Below are positions 1 through 11,895 of a stretch of DNA of 64,000 bases, in pieces; the first letter of the stretch is position 1, and each line of letters opens with the position of its first letter. Source of the DNA: Taudactylus pleione (lineage: Eukaryota > Chordata > Amphibia > Anura > Myobatrachidae); NCBI GenBank assembly GCA_031769625.1, contig JAUIMM010000696.1, positions 186,001 through 250,000 of the forward strand, read 5' to 3'. The notes below the pieces were generated by a model. That model did not search any database. It had not been told where the DNA came from and saw nothing but the letters and a program-made list of their open reading frames with translations. The position numbers and the translations under genes were made by a program.

Positions 1-195
1 TGAGCTACATTGACACCTTATTTCGGGCCATTTTGACAGTAAGGTGGTGTAGAAACAGCAGGTCAAAGAAAGTATTCCTAGGCTACTTCGGTCCACTTTA
101 AGCCAATGGAGATTTTTATTTGCTTTAAATGCTTGCAGTTATCCATCCATGTTGTCTACAATTATTGGATTAGTATGGCTGGAAAGAGCTTGTTC
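1..195. repeat. Reference monomer (type A) of the 195-bp satellite
   Basis: This is the first complete unit and the ruler for positions quoted elsewhere. It has a c-head followed by ttat (1-20), TTCGGGCCA at 22-30, acagt at 36-40, an AvrII palindrome cctagg at 77-82, TTCGGTCCA at 87-95, an A+T-rich tract at 111-130, and 'tccatcc' at 142-148. It ends with the ggattag tail at 166-172 and 'ggctggaaagagcttgttc'. I count 73 G+C in 195 bases. Every reading frame is closed by stops within one or two units. Because 195 is divisible by three, a stop in a frame recurs at the same place in every later unit. The start point is arbitrary; the array has no natural boundary here. Confidence 0.95.
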
Positions 196-1950
196 TGAGC
201 TACATTGACACCAAATTTCGGGCCATTTTGATCAGAAGGTGGTGTAGAAATAGCAGGTCAAAGAAAGTATTCCTAGGCTACTTCAGTCCACTTTAAGTCA
301 ATGGAGATTTTTATTTGCTTTAAATGCTTGCAGTTATCGATCCATGTGGTCTACAATTATAGGACTAGTATGACTGGAAAAAGCTTGTTCTGAGTTACAA
401 TAACACAAAATTTCGGGCCATTTTGACAGTAAGGTGGTGTAGAAACAGCAAGTCTAAAAAAGGGTTCCTAGGCTCCTTCGGTTCACTTTAAGTCTATGGA
501 GATTATTATTTGCATTAAATGCTTGCAGTTATCCATCCATGTGGTCTACAATTATTGGATTAGTATGGCTGGAAAGAGCTTGTTCTGAGCTACATTGACA
601 CCTTATTTCGGGCCATTTTGACAGTAAGGTGGTGTAGAAACAGCAGGTCAAAGAAAGTATTCCTAGGCTACTTTGGTCCACTTTAAGTCAATGGAGATTT
701 TGATTTGCTTTAAATGCTTGCAGTTATCGATCCATGTGGTCTACAATTATAGGACTAGTATGACTGGAAAGAGCTTGTTCTGAGTTACAAGCACACAAAA
801 TTTCGGGCCATTTTGACAGTAAGGTGGTGTAGAAACAGCAGGTCAAAGAAAGTATTCCTAGGCTACTTCGGTCCACTTTAAGTCAATGGAGATTTTTATT
901 TGCTTTAAATGCTTGCAGTTATCCATCCATGTTGTCTACAATTATTGGATTAGTATGGCTGGAAAGAGCTTGTTCTGAGCTACATTGACACCAAATTTCG
1001 GGCCATTTTGATCAGAAGGTGGTGTAGAAACAGCAGGTCAAAGAAAGTATTCCTAGGCTACTTCGGTCCACTTTAAGTCAATGGAGATTTTTATTTGCCT
1101 TTAATGCTTGCAGTTATCGATCCATGTGGTCTACAATTATAGGTCTAGTATGACTGGAAAGAGCTTGCTCTGAGTTACAATAACACAAAATTTCGGGCCA
1201 TTTTGACAGTAAGGTGGTGTAGAAACAGCAGGTCAAAGAAAGTATTCCTAGGCTACTTCGGTCCACTTTAAGTCAATGGAGATTTTTATTTGCTTTAAAT
1301 GCTTGCAGTTATCCATCCATGTTGTCTACAATTATTGGATTAGTATGGCTGAAAAGAGCTTGTTCTGAGCTACATTGACACCAAATTTCGGGCCATTTTG
1401 ATCAGAAGGTGGTGTAGAAACAGGAGGTCAAAGAAAGGGTTCCTAGGCTACTTCGGTCCACTTTAAGTCAATGGAGATTTTTATTTGCTTTAAATGCTTG
1501 CAGTTATCGATCCATGTGGTCTACAATTATAGAACTAGTATGACTGGGAAGAGCTTGTTCTGAGTTACAAACTCACATAATTTCGGGCCATTTTGACAGT
1601 AAGGTGGTGTAGAAACAGCAGGTCAAAGAAAGGGTTCCTAGGTTCCTTCGCTCCACTTTAAGTCAATGGAGATTTTAATTTGCTTTAAATGCCTGCAGTT
1701 ATCAATCCATGTGGTCTACAGATATAGGACTAGTATGTCTGGAAAGAACTTGTTCTGAGCTACATTGACACCTAATTTCGGGCCATTTTGACAGTAAGGT
1801 GGTGTAGAAACAGCAGGTCAAAGAAAGTATTCCTAGGCTCCTTCGGTTCACTTTAAGTCTATGGAGATTATTATTTGCATTAAATGCTTGCAGTTATCCA
1901 TCCATGTGGTCTACAATTATTGGATTAGTATGACTGGAAAGAGCTTGTTC
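1..1950. repeat. Higher-order repeat, 10-mer A-B-C-D-E-F-G-H-I-J
   Basis: Ten distinguishable monomers start at 1, 196, 391, 586, 781, 976, 1171, 1366, 1561 and 1756. B carries tagcagg and an 'aaaaagcttg' tail that creates a HindIII site. C carries caagtctaaaaaaggg and gcattaaatg. D carries ctttgg and ttttga. F carries gcctttaatg and ends gcttgctc. H carries caggagg and gggtt. I carries cttcgct, tcaatcc and the gatatagg tail. The same order returns at 3706, so this is the founding unit of the left part of the array. Private changes include 'agccaatgga' in A near 101 and 'cttcag' in B near 289. Confidence 0.93.
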
Positions 1951-3705
1951 TGAGCTACATTGACACCTTATTTCGGGCCATTTTGACAGTAAGGTGGTGT
2001 AGAAACAGCAGGTCAAAGAAAGTATTCCTAGGCTACTTCGGTCCACTTTAAGTCAATGGAGATTTTTATTTGCTTTAAATGCTTGCAGTTATCCATCCAT
2101 GTTGTCTACAATTATTGGATTAGTATGGCTGGAAAGAGCTTGTTCTGAGCTACATTGACACCAAATTTCGGGCCATTTTGATCAGAAGGTGGTGTAGAAA
2201 TAGCAGGTCAAAGAAAGTATTCCTAGGCTACTTCGGTCCACTTTAAGTCAATGGAGATTTTTATTTGCTTTAAATGCTTGCAGTTATCGATCCATGTGGT
2301 CTACAATTATAGGACTAGTATGACTGGAAAAAGCTTGTTCTGAGTTACAATAACACAAAATTTCGGGCCATTTTGACAGTAAGGTGGTGTAGAAACAGCA
2401 AGTCTAAAAAAGGGTTCCTAGGCTCCTTCGGTTCACTTTAAGTCTATGGAGATTATTATTTGCATTAAATGCTTGCAGTTATCCATCCATGTTGTCTACA
2501 ATTATTGGATTAGTATGACTGGAAAGAGCTTGTTCTGAGTTACAAGCACACAAAATTTTGGGCCATTTTGACAGTAAGGTGGTGTAGAAACAGCAGGCCA
2601 AAGAAAGTATTCCTAGGCTACTTCGGTCCACTTTAAGTCAATGGAGATTTTTATTTGCTTTAAATGCTTGCAGTTATCGATCCATGTGGTCTACAATTAT
2701 AGGTCTAGTATGACTGGAAAGAGCTTGCTCTGAGATTCAATAACACAAAATTTCGGGCCATTTTGACAGTAAGGTGGTGTAGAAACAGCAGGTCAAAGAA
2801 AGTATTCCTAGGCTACTTCGGTCCACTTTAAGTCAATGGAGATTTTTATTTGCTTTAAATGCTTGCAGTTATCCATCCATGTTGTCTACAATTATTGGAT
2901 TAGTATGGCTGAAAAGAGCTTGTTCTGAGCTACATTGACACCAAATTTCGGGCCATTTTGATCAGAAGGTGGTGTAGAAACAGGAGGTCAAAGAAAGGGT
3001 TCCTAGGCTCCTTCGGTCCACTTTAAGTCAATGGAGATTTTTATTTGCTTTAAATGCTTGCAGTTATCCATCCATGTTGTCTACAATTATTGGATTAGTA
3101 TGGCTGGAAAGAGCTTGTTCTGAGCTACATTGACACCAAATTTCGGGCCATTTTGATCAGAAGGTGGTGTAGAAACAGCAGGTCAAAGAAAGTATTCCTA
3201 GGCTACTTCGGTCCACTTTAAGTCAATGGAGATTTTTATTTGCTTTAAATGCTTGCAGTTATCGATCCATGTGGTCTACAATTATAGAACTAGTATGACT
3301 GGGAAGAGCTTGTTCTGAGTTACAAACTCACATAATTTCGGGCCATTTTGACAGTAAGGTGGTGTAGAAACAGCAGGTCAAAGAAAGGGTTCCTAGGTTC
3401 CTTCGCTCCACTTTAAGTCAATGGAGATTTTAATTTGCTTTAAATGCTTGCAGTTATCAATCCATGTGGTCTACAGATATAGGACTAGTATGTCTGGAAA
3501 GAACTTGTTCTGAGCTACATTGACACCTAATTTCGGGCCATTTTGACAGTAAGGTGGTGTAGAAACAGCAGGTCAAAGAAAGTATTCCTAGGCTCCTTCG
3601 GTTCACTTTAAGTCTATGGAGATTATTATTTGCATTAAATGCTTGCAGTTATCCATCCATGTGGTCTACAATTATTGGATTAGTATGGCTGGAAAGAGCT
3701 TGTTC
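1951..3705. repeat. Higher-order repeat, 9-mer A-B-C*-(E/F)-G-H'-K-I-J
   Basis: This copy lacks a normal D-E-F run. The monomer at 2341 is C with an altered tail (gttg, then tatgactgg). The one at 2536 has the E head (gcacac) and the F tail (tcgatcc, ggtctag, gcttgctc), so it is an E/F chimera. H is split into two monomers: H' at 2926 (caggagg, gggtt, then a ggattag tail) and K at 3121 (cagcagg, tatt, then a gaactag tail). Adjacent copies differ by whole monomers, as expected from out-of-register exchange. The G at 2731 reads 'gagattcaat', a local change. Confidence 0.88.
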
Positions 3706-5655
3706 TGAGCTACATTGACACCTTATTTCGGGCCATTTTGACAGTAAGGTGGTGTAGAAACAGCAGGTCAAAGAAAGTATTCCTAGGCTACTTCGGTCCA
3801 CTTTAAGCCAATGGAGATTTTTATTTGCTTTAAATGCTTGCAGTTATCCATCCATGTTGTCTACAATTATTGGATTAGTATGGCTGGAAAGAGCTTGTTC
3901 TGAGCTACATTGACACCAAATTTCGGGCCATTTTGATCAGAAGGTGGTGTAGAAATAGCAGGTCAAAGAAAGTATTCCTAGGCTACTTCAGTCCACTTTA
4001 AGTCAATGGAGATTTTTATTTGCTTTAAATGCTTGCAGTTATCGATCCATGTGGTCTACAATTATAGGACTAGTATGACTGGAAAAAGCTTGTTCTGAGT
4101 TACAATAACACAAAATTTCGGGCCATTTTGACAGTAAGGTGGTGTAGAAACAGCAAGTCTAAAAAAGGGTTCCTAGGCTCCTTCGGTTCACTTTAAGTCT
4201 ATGGAGATTATTATTTGCATTAAATGCTTGCAGTTATCCATCCATGTGGTCTACAATTATTGGATTAGTATGGCTGGAAAGAGCTTGTTCTGAGCTACAT
4301 TGACACCTTATTTCGGGCCATTTTGACAGTAAGGTGGTGTAGAAACAGCAGGTCAAAGAAAGTATTCCTAGGCTACTTTGGTCCACTTTAAGTCAATGGA
4401 GATTTTGATTTGCTTTAAATGCTTGCAGTTATCGATCCATGTGGTCTACAATTATAGGACTAGTATGACTGGAAAGAGCTTGTTCTGAGTTACAAGCACA
4501 CAAAATTTCGGGCCATTTTGACAGTAAGGTGGTGTAGAAACAGCAGGTCAAAGAAAGTATTCCTAGGCTACTTCGGTCCACTTTAAGTCAATGGAGATTT
4601 TTATTTGCTTTAAATGCTTGCAGTTATCCATCCATGTTGTCTACAATTATTGGATTAGTATGGCTGGAAAGAGCTTGTTCTGAGCTACATTGACACCAAA
4701 TTTCGGGCCATTTTGATCAGAAGGTGGTGTAGAAACAGCAGGTCAAAGAAAGTATTCCTAGGCTACTTCGGTCCACTTTAAGTCAATGGAGATTTTTATT
4801 TGCCTTTAATGCTTGCAGTTATCGATCCATGTGGTCTACAATTATAGGTCTAGTATGACTGGAAAGAGCTTGCTCTGAGTTACAATAACACAAAATTTCG
4901 GGCCATTTTGACAGTAAGGTGGTGTAGAAACAGCAGGTCAAAGAAAGTATTCCTAGGCTACTTCGGTCCACTTTAAGTCAATGGAGATTTTTATTTGCTT
5001 TAAATGCTTGCAGTTATCCATCCATGTTGTCTACAATTATTGGATTAGTATGGCTGAAAAGAGCTTGTTCTGAGCTACATTGACACCAAATTTCGGGCCA
5101 TTTTGATCAGAAGGTGGTGTAGAAACAGGAGGTCAAAGAAAGGGTTCCTAGGCTACTTCGGTCCACTTTAAGTCAATGGAGATTTTTATTTGCTTTAAAT
5201 GCTTGCAGTTATCGATCCATGTGGTCTACAATTATAGAACTAGTATGACTGGGAAGAGCTTGTTCTGAGTTACAAACTCACATAATTTCGGGCCATTTTG
5301 ACAGTAAGGTGGTGTAGAAACAGCAGGTCAAAGAAAGGGTTCCTAGGTTCCTTCGCTCCACTTTAAGTCAATGGAGATTTTAATTTGCTTTAAATGCTTG
5401 CAGTTATCAATCCATGTGGTCTACAGATATAGGACTAGTATGTCTGGAAAGAACTTGTTCTGAGCTACATTGACACCTAATTTCGGGCCATTTTGACAGT
5501 AAGGTGGTGTAGAAACAGCAGGTCAAAGAAAGTATTCCTAGGCTCCTTCGGTTCACTTTAAGTCTATGGAGATTATTATTTGCATTAAATGCTTGCAGTT
5601 ATCCATCCATGTGGTCTACAATTATTGGATTAGTATGGCTGGAAAGAGCTTGTTC
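3706..5655. repeat. Higher-order repeat, 10-mer A-B-C-D-E-F-G-H-I-J (second canonical copy)
   Basis: This repeats the order of 1-1950 at an offset of 3705 bp (19 monomers). It shares the private 'agccaatgga' in A near 3806 and 'cttcag' in B near 3987, so 1-3705 as a block was duplicated into this position. H at 5071 keeps the 'ggctacttcgg' form. Agreement with the first copy is close to base-perfect by eye; one visible difference is gcctgcag in I at about 1691 against gcttgcag here. Confidence 0.92.
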
Positions 5656-7995
5656 TGAGCTACATTGACACCTTATTTCGGGCCATTTTGACAGTAAGGT
5701 GGTGTAGAAACAGCAGGTCAAAGAAAGTATTCCTAGGCTACTTCGGTCCACTTTAAGTCAATGGAGATTTTTATTTGCTTTAAATGCTTGCAGTTATCCA
5801 TCCATGTTGTCTACAATTATTGGATTAGTATGGCTGGAAAGAGCTTGTTCTGAGCTACATTGACACCAAATTTCGGGCCATTTTGATCAGAAGGTGGTGT
5901 AGAAATAGCAGGTCAAAGAAAGTATTCCTAGGCTACTTCGGTCCACTTTAAGTCAATGGAGATTTTTATTTGCTTTAAATGCTTGCAGTTATCGATCCAT
6001 GTGGTCTACAATTATAGGACTAGTATGACTGGAAAAAGCTTGTTCTGAGTTACAATAACACAAAATTTCGGGCCATTTTGACAGTAAGGTGGTGTAGAAA
6101 CAGCAAGTCTAAAAAAGGGTTCCTAGGCTCCTTCGGTTCACTTTAAGTCTATGGAGATTATTATTTGCATTAAATGCTTGCAGTTATCCATCCATGTGCT
6201 CTACAATTATTGGATTAGTATGGCTGGAAAGAGCTTGTTCTGAGCTACATTGACACCTTATTTCGGGCCATTTTGACAGTAAGGTGGTGTAGAAACAGCA
6301 GGTCAAAGAAAGTATTCCTAGGCTACTTTGGTCCACTTTAAGTCAATGGAGATTTTGATTTGCTTTAAATGCTTGCAGTTATCGATCCATGTGGTCTACA
6401 ATTATAGGACTAGTATGACTGGAAAGAGCTTGTTCTGAGTTACAAGCACACAAAATTTTGGGCCATTTTGACAGTAAGGTGGTGTAGAAACAGCAGGTCA
6501 AAGAAAGTATTCCTAGGCTACTTCGGTCCACTTTAAGTCAATGGAGATTTTTATTTGCTTTAAATGCTTGCAGTTATCCATCCATGTTGTCTACAATTAT
6601 TGGATTAGTATGGCTGGAAAGAGCTTGTTCTGAGCTACATTGACACCAAATTTCGGGCCATTTTGATCAGAAGGTGGTGTAGAAACAGCAGGTCAAAGAA
6701 AGTATTCCTAGGATACTTCGGTCCACTTTAAGTCAATGGAGATTTTTATTTGCCTTTAATGCTTGCAGTTATCGATCCATGTGGTCTACAATTATAGGTC
6801 TAGTATGACTGGAAAGAGCTTGCTCTGAGTTACAATAACACAAAATTTCGGGCCATTTTGACAGTAAGGTGGTGTAGAAACAGCAGGTCAAAGAAAGTAT
6901 TCCTAGGCTACTTCGGTCCACTTTAAGTCAATGGAGATTTTTATTTGCTTTAAATGCTTGCAGTTATCCATCCATGTTGTCTACAATTATTGGATTAGTA
7001 TGGCTGAAAAGAGCTTGTTCTGAGCTACATTGACACCAAATTTCGGGCCATTTTGATCAGAAGGTGGTGTAGAAACAGGAGGTCAAAGAAAGGGTTCCTA
7101 GGCTCCTTCGGTCCACTTTAAGTCAATGGAGATTTTTATTTGCTTTAAATGCTTGCAGTTATCCATCCATGTTGTCTACAATTATTGGATTAGTATGGCT
7201 GGAAAGAGCTTGTTCTGAGCTACATTGACACCAAATTTTGGGCCATTTTGATCAGAAGGTGGTGTAGAAACAGCAGGTCAAAGAAAGTATTCCTAGGCTA
7301 CTTCGGTCCACTTTAAGTCAATGGAGATTTTTATTTGCTTTAAATGCTTGCAGTTATCGATCCATGTGGTCTACAATTATAGAACTAGTATGACTGGGAA
7401 GAGCTTGTTCTGAGTTACAAACTCACTTAATTTCGGGCCATTTTGACAGTAAGGTGGTGTAGAAACAGCAGGTCAAAGAAAGGGTTCCTAGGTTCCTTCG
7501 CTCCACTTTAAGTCAATGGAGATTTTAATTTGCTTTAAATGCTTGCAGTTATCAATCCATGTGGTCTACAGATATAGGACTAGTATGTCTGGAAAGAACT
7601 TGTTCTGAGCTACATTGACACCTAATTTCGGGCAATTTTGACAGTAAGGTGGTGTAGAAACAGCAGGTCAAAGAAAGTATTCCTAGGCTACTTTGGTCCA
7701 CTTTAAGTCAATGGAGATTTTGATTTGCTTTAAATGCTTGCAGTTATCGATCCATGTGGTCTACAATTATAGGACTAGTATGACTGGAAAAAGCTTGTTC
7801 TGAGTTACAATAACACAAAATTTCGGGCCATTTTGACAGTAAGGTGGTGTAGAAACAGCAAGTCTAAAAAAGGGTTCCTAGGCTCCTTCGGTTCACTTTA
7901 AGTCTATGGAGATTATTATTTGCATTAAATGCTTGCAGTTATCCATCCATGTGGTCTACAATTATTGGATTAGTATGGCTGGAAAGAGCTTGTTC
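5656..7995. repeat. Higher-order repeat, 12-mer A-B-C-D-E-F-G-H'-K-I-(J/D/B)-C
   Basis: The first ten monomers follow the standard order with H split into H' (7021) and K (7216). The monomer at 7606 begins with a J head (cacctaat), continues as D (ctttgg, ttttga) and ends with the B tail (gaaaaagcttg). It is followed directly by a C at 7801 before A restarts at 7996, so A and B were skipped by an exchange inside this chimera. C carries a private 'catgtgctct' near 6196 that recurs near 12436. E at 6436 has ttttggg in place of ttcggg. Confidence 0.88.
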
Positions 7996-10140
7996 TGAGC
8001 TACATTGACACCTTATTTCGGGCCATTTTGACAGTAAGGTGGTGTAGAAACAGCAGGTCAAAGAAAGTATTCCTAGGCTACTTCGGTCCACTTTAAGTCA
8101 ATGGAGATTTTTATTTGCTTTAAATGCTTGCAGTTATCCATCCATGTTGTCTACAATTATTGGATTAGTATGGCTGGAAAGAGCTTGTTCTGAGCTACAT
8201 TGACACCAAATTTCGGGCCATTTTGATCAGAAGGTGGTGTAGAAATAGCAGGTCAAAGAAAGTATTCCTAGGCTACTTCGGTCCACTTTAAGTCAATGGA
8301 GATTTTTATTTGCTTTAAATGCTTGCAGTTATCGATCCATGTGGTCTACAATTATAGGACTAGTATGACTGGAAAAAGCTTGTTCTGAGTTACAATAACA
8401 CAAAATTTCGGGCCATTTTGACAGTAAGGTGGTGTAGAAACAGCAAGTCTAAAAAAGGGTTCCTAGGCTCCTTCGGTTCACTTTAAGTCTATGGAGATTA
8501 TTATTTGCATTAAATGCTTGCAGTTATCCATCCATGTGGTCTACAATTATTGGATTAGTATGGCTGGAAAGAGCTTGTTCTGAGCTACATTGACACCTTA
8601 TTTCGGGCCATTTTGACAGTAAGGTGGTGTAGAAACAGCAGGTCAAAGAAAGTATTCCTAGGCTACTTTGGTCCACTTTAAGTCAATGGAGATTTTGATT
8701 TGCTTTAAATGCTTGCAGTTATCGATCCATGTGGTCTACAATTATAGGACTAGTATGACTGGAAAGAGCTTGTTCTGAGTTACAAGCACACAAAATTTCG
8801 GGCCATTTTGACAGTAAGGTGGTGTAGAAACAGCAGGTCAAAGAAAGTATTCCTAGGCTACTTCGGTCCACTTTAAGTCAATGGAGATTTTTATTTGCTT
8901 TAAATGCTTGCAGTTATCCATCCATGTTGTCTACAATTATTGGATTAGTATGGCTGGAAAGAGCTTGTTCTGAGCTACATTGACACCAAATTTTGGGCCA
9001 TTTTGATCAGAAGGTGGTGTAGAAACAGCAGGTCAAAGAAAGTATTCCTAGGCTACTTCGGTCCACTTTAAGTCAATGGAGATTTTTATTTGCCTTTAAT
9101 GCTTGCAGTTATCGATCCATGTGGTCTACAATTATAGGTCTAGTATGACTGGAAAGAGCTTGCTCTGAGTTACAATAACACAAAATTTCGGGCCATTTTG
9201 ACAGTAAGGTGGTGTAGAAACAGCAGGTCAAAGAAAGTATTCCTAGGCTACTTCGGTCCACTTTAAGTCAATGGAGATTTTTATTTGCTTTAAATGCTTG
9301 CAGTTATCCATCCATGTTGTCTACAATTATTGGATTAGTATGGCTGAAAAGAGCTTGTTCTGAGCTACATTGACACCAAATTTCGGGCCATTTTGATCAG
9401 AAGGTGGTGTAGAAACAGGAGGTCAAAGAAAGGGTTCCTAGGCTCCTTCGGTCCACTTTAAGTCAATGGAGATTTTTATTTGCTTTAAATGCTTGCAGTT
9501 ATCCATCCATGTTGTCTACAATTATTGGATTAGTATGGCTGGAAAGAGCTTGTTCTGAGCTACATTGACACCAAATTTCGGGCCATTTTGATCAGAAGGT
9601 GGTGTAGAAACAGCAGGTCAAAGAAAGTATTCCTAGGCTACTTCGGTCCACTTTAAGTCAATGGAGATTTTTATTTGCTTTAAATGCTTGCAGTTATCGA
9701 TCCATGTGGTCTACAATTATAGAACTAGTATGACTGGGAAGAGCTTGTTCTGAGTTACAAACTCACATAATTTCGGGCCATTTTGACAGTAAGGTGGTGT
9801 AGAAACAGCAGGTCAAAGAAAGGGTTCCTAGGTTCCTTCGCTCCACTTTAAGTCAATGGAGATTTTAATTTGCTTTAAATGCTTGCAGTTATCAATCCAT
9901 GTGGTCTACAGATATAGGACTAGTATGTCTGGAAAGAACTTGTTCTGAGCTACATTGACACCTAATTTCGGGCCATTTTGACAGTAAGGTGGTGTAGAAA
10001 CAGCAGGTCAAAGAAAGTATTCCTAGGCTCCTTCGGTTCACTTTAAGTCTATGGAGATTATTATTTGCATTAAATGCTTGCAGTTATCCATCCATGTGGT
10101 CTACAATTATTGGATTAGTATGGCTGGAAAGAGCTTGTTC
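7996..10140. repeat. Higher-order repeat, 11-mer A-B-C-D-E-F-G-H'-K-I-J
   Basis: Monomers start at 7996, 8191, 8386, 8581, 8776, 8971, 9166, 9361, 9556, 9751 and 9946. The order equals the canonical 10-mer with H replaced by the H'-K pair, giving 2145 bp. F at 8971 has ttttggg at the first CpG site. J at 9946 carries ctccttcggttc and ttattatttgcatt, so J and C share a body. Confidence 0.9.
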
Positions 10141-11895
10141 TGAGCTACATTGACACCTTATTTCGGGCCATTTTGACAGTAAGGTGGTGTAGAAACAGCA
10201 GGTCAAAGAAAGTATTCCTAGGCTACTTCGGTCCACTTTAAGCCAATGGAGATTTTTATTTGCTTTAAATGCTTGCAGTTATCCATCCATGTTGTCTACA
10301 ATTATTGGATTAGTATGGCTGGAAAGAGCTTGTTCTGAGCTACATTGACACCAAATTTCGGGCCATTTTGATCAGAAGGTGGTGTAGAAATAGCAGGTCA
10401 AAGAAAGTATTCCTAGGCTACTTCGGTCCACTTTAAGTCAATGGAGATTTTTATTTGCTTTAAATGCTTGCAGTTATCGATCCATGTGGTCTACAATTAT
10501 AGGACTAGTATGACTGGAAAAAGCTTGTTCTGAGTTACAATAACACAAAATTTCGGGCCATTTTGACAGTAAGGTGGTGTAGAAACAGCAAGTCTAAAAA
10601 AGGGTTCCTAGGCTCCTTCGGTTCACTTTAAGTCTATGGAGATTATTATTTGCATTAAATGCTTGCAGTTATCCATCCATGTGGTCTACAATTATTGGAT
10701 TAGTATGGCTGGAAAGAGCTTGTTCTGAGCTACATTGACACCTTATTTCGGGCCATTTTGACAGTAAGGTGGTGTAGAAACAGCAGGTCAAAGAAAGTAT
10801 TCCTAGGCTACTTCGGTCCACTTTAAGTCAATGGAGATTTTTATTTGCTTTAAATGCTTGCAGTTATCCATCCATGTTGTCTACAATTATTGGATTAGTA
10901 TGGCTGGAAAGAGCTTGTTCTGAGCTACATTGACACCAAATTTCGGGCCATTTTGATCAGAAGGTGGTGTAGAAACAGCAGGTCAAAGAAAGTATTCCTA
11001 GGCTACTTCGGTCCACTTTAAGTCAATGGAGATTTTTATTTGCCTTTAATGCTTGCAGTTATCGATCCATGTGGTCTACAATTATAGTTCTAGTATGACT
11101 GGAAAGAGCTTGCTCTGAGTTACAATAACACAAAATTTCGGGCCATTTTGACAGTAAGGTGGTGTAGAAACAGCAGGTCAAAGAAAGTATTCCTAGGCTA
11201 CTTCGGTCCACTTTAAGTCAATGGAGATTTTTATTTGCTTTAAATGCTTGCAGTTATCCATCCATGTTGTCTACAATTATTGGATTAGTATGGCTGAAAA
11301 GAGCTTGTTCTGAGCTACATTGACACCAAATTTCGGGCCATTTTGATCAGAAGGTGGTGTAGAAACAGGAGGTCAAAGAAAGGGTTCCTAGGCTACTTCG
11401 GTCCACTTTAAGTCAATGGAGATTTTTATTTGCTTTAAATGCTTGCAGTTATCGATCCATGTGGTCTACAATTATAGAACTAGTATGACTGGGAAGAGCT
11501 TGTTCTGAGTTACAAACTCACATAATTTCGGGCCATTTTGACAGTAAGGTGGTGTAGAAACAGCAGGTCAAAGAAAGGGTTCCTAGGTTCCTTCGCTCCA
11601 CTTTAAGTCAATGGAGATTTTAATTTGCTTTAAATGCTTGCAGTTATCAATCCATGTGGTCTACAGATATAGGACTAGTATGTCTGGAAAGAACTTGTTC
11701 TGAGCTACATTGACACCTAATTTCGGGCCATTTTGACAGTAAGGTGGTGTAGAAACAGCAGGTCAAAGAAAGTATTCCTAGGCTCCTTCGGTTCACTTTA
11801 AGTCTATGGAGATTATTATTTGCATTAAATGCTTGCAGTTATCCATCCATGTGGTCTACAATTATTGGATTAGTATGGCTGGAAAGAGCTTGTTC
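10141..11895. repeat. Higher-order repeat, 9-mer A-B-C-(D/E)-F-G-H-I-J
   Basis: A at 10141 has the same private 'agccaatgga' as the A monomers at 1 and 3706, so this block shares an ancestor with them. D and E are merged into one monomer at 10726: D head (cacctta), E body and tail (cttcgg, ttttta, tccatcc, gttg, ggattag). One unit was lost by an exchange inside the D/E pair. From 10921 onward the sequence follows 4681 onward at an offset of 6240 bp. Confidence 0.88.

Noticed and set aside
22..38. CENP-B box (TTCGNNNNANNCGGG pattern)
   Set aside because: TTCGGGCCATTTTGA and TTCGGTCCACTTTAA match the first half (TTCGNNNNA) but have TTGA or TTAA where CGGG is required. A half match at both sites is not enough to call a box.
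77..82. Palindrome cctagg as a functional site
   Set aside because: It is present in nearly every monomer as part of a conserved block. A six-base palindrome alone does not show function, though it is useful as a repeat-length marker.
111..130. AATAAA on the minus strand (from tttatt) as a poly(A) signal
   Set aside because: The motif occurs in most monomers simply because this tract is A+T-rich, and no transcription unit is visible.
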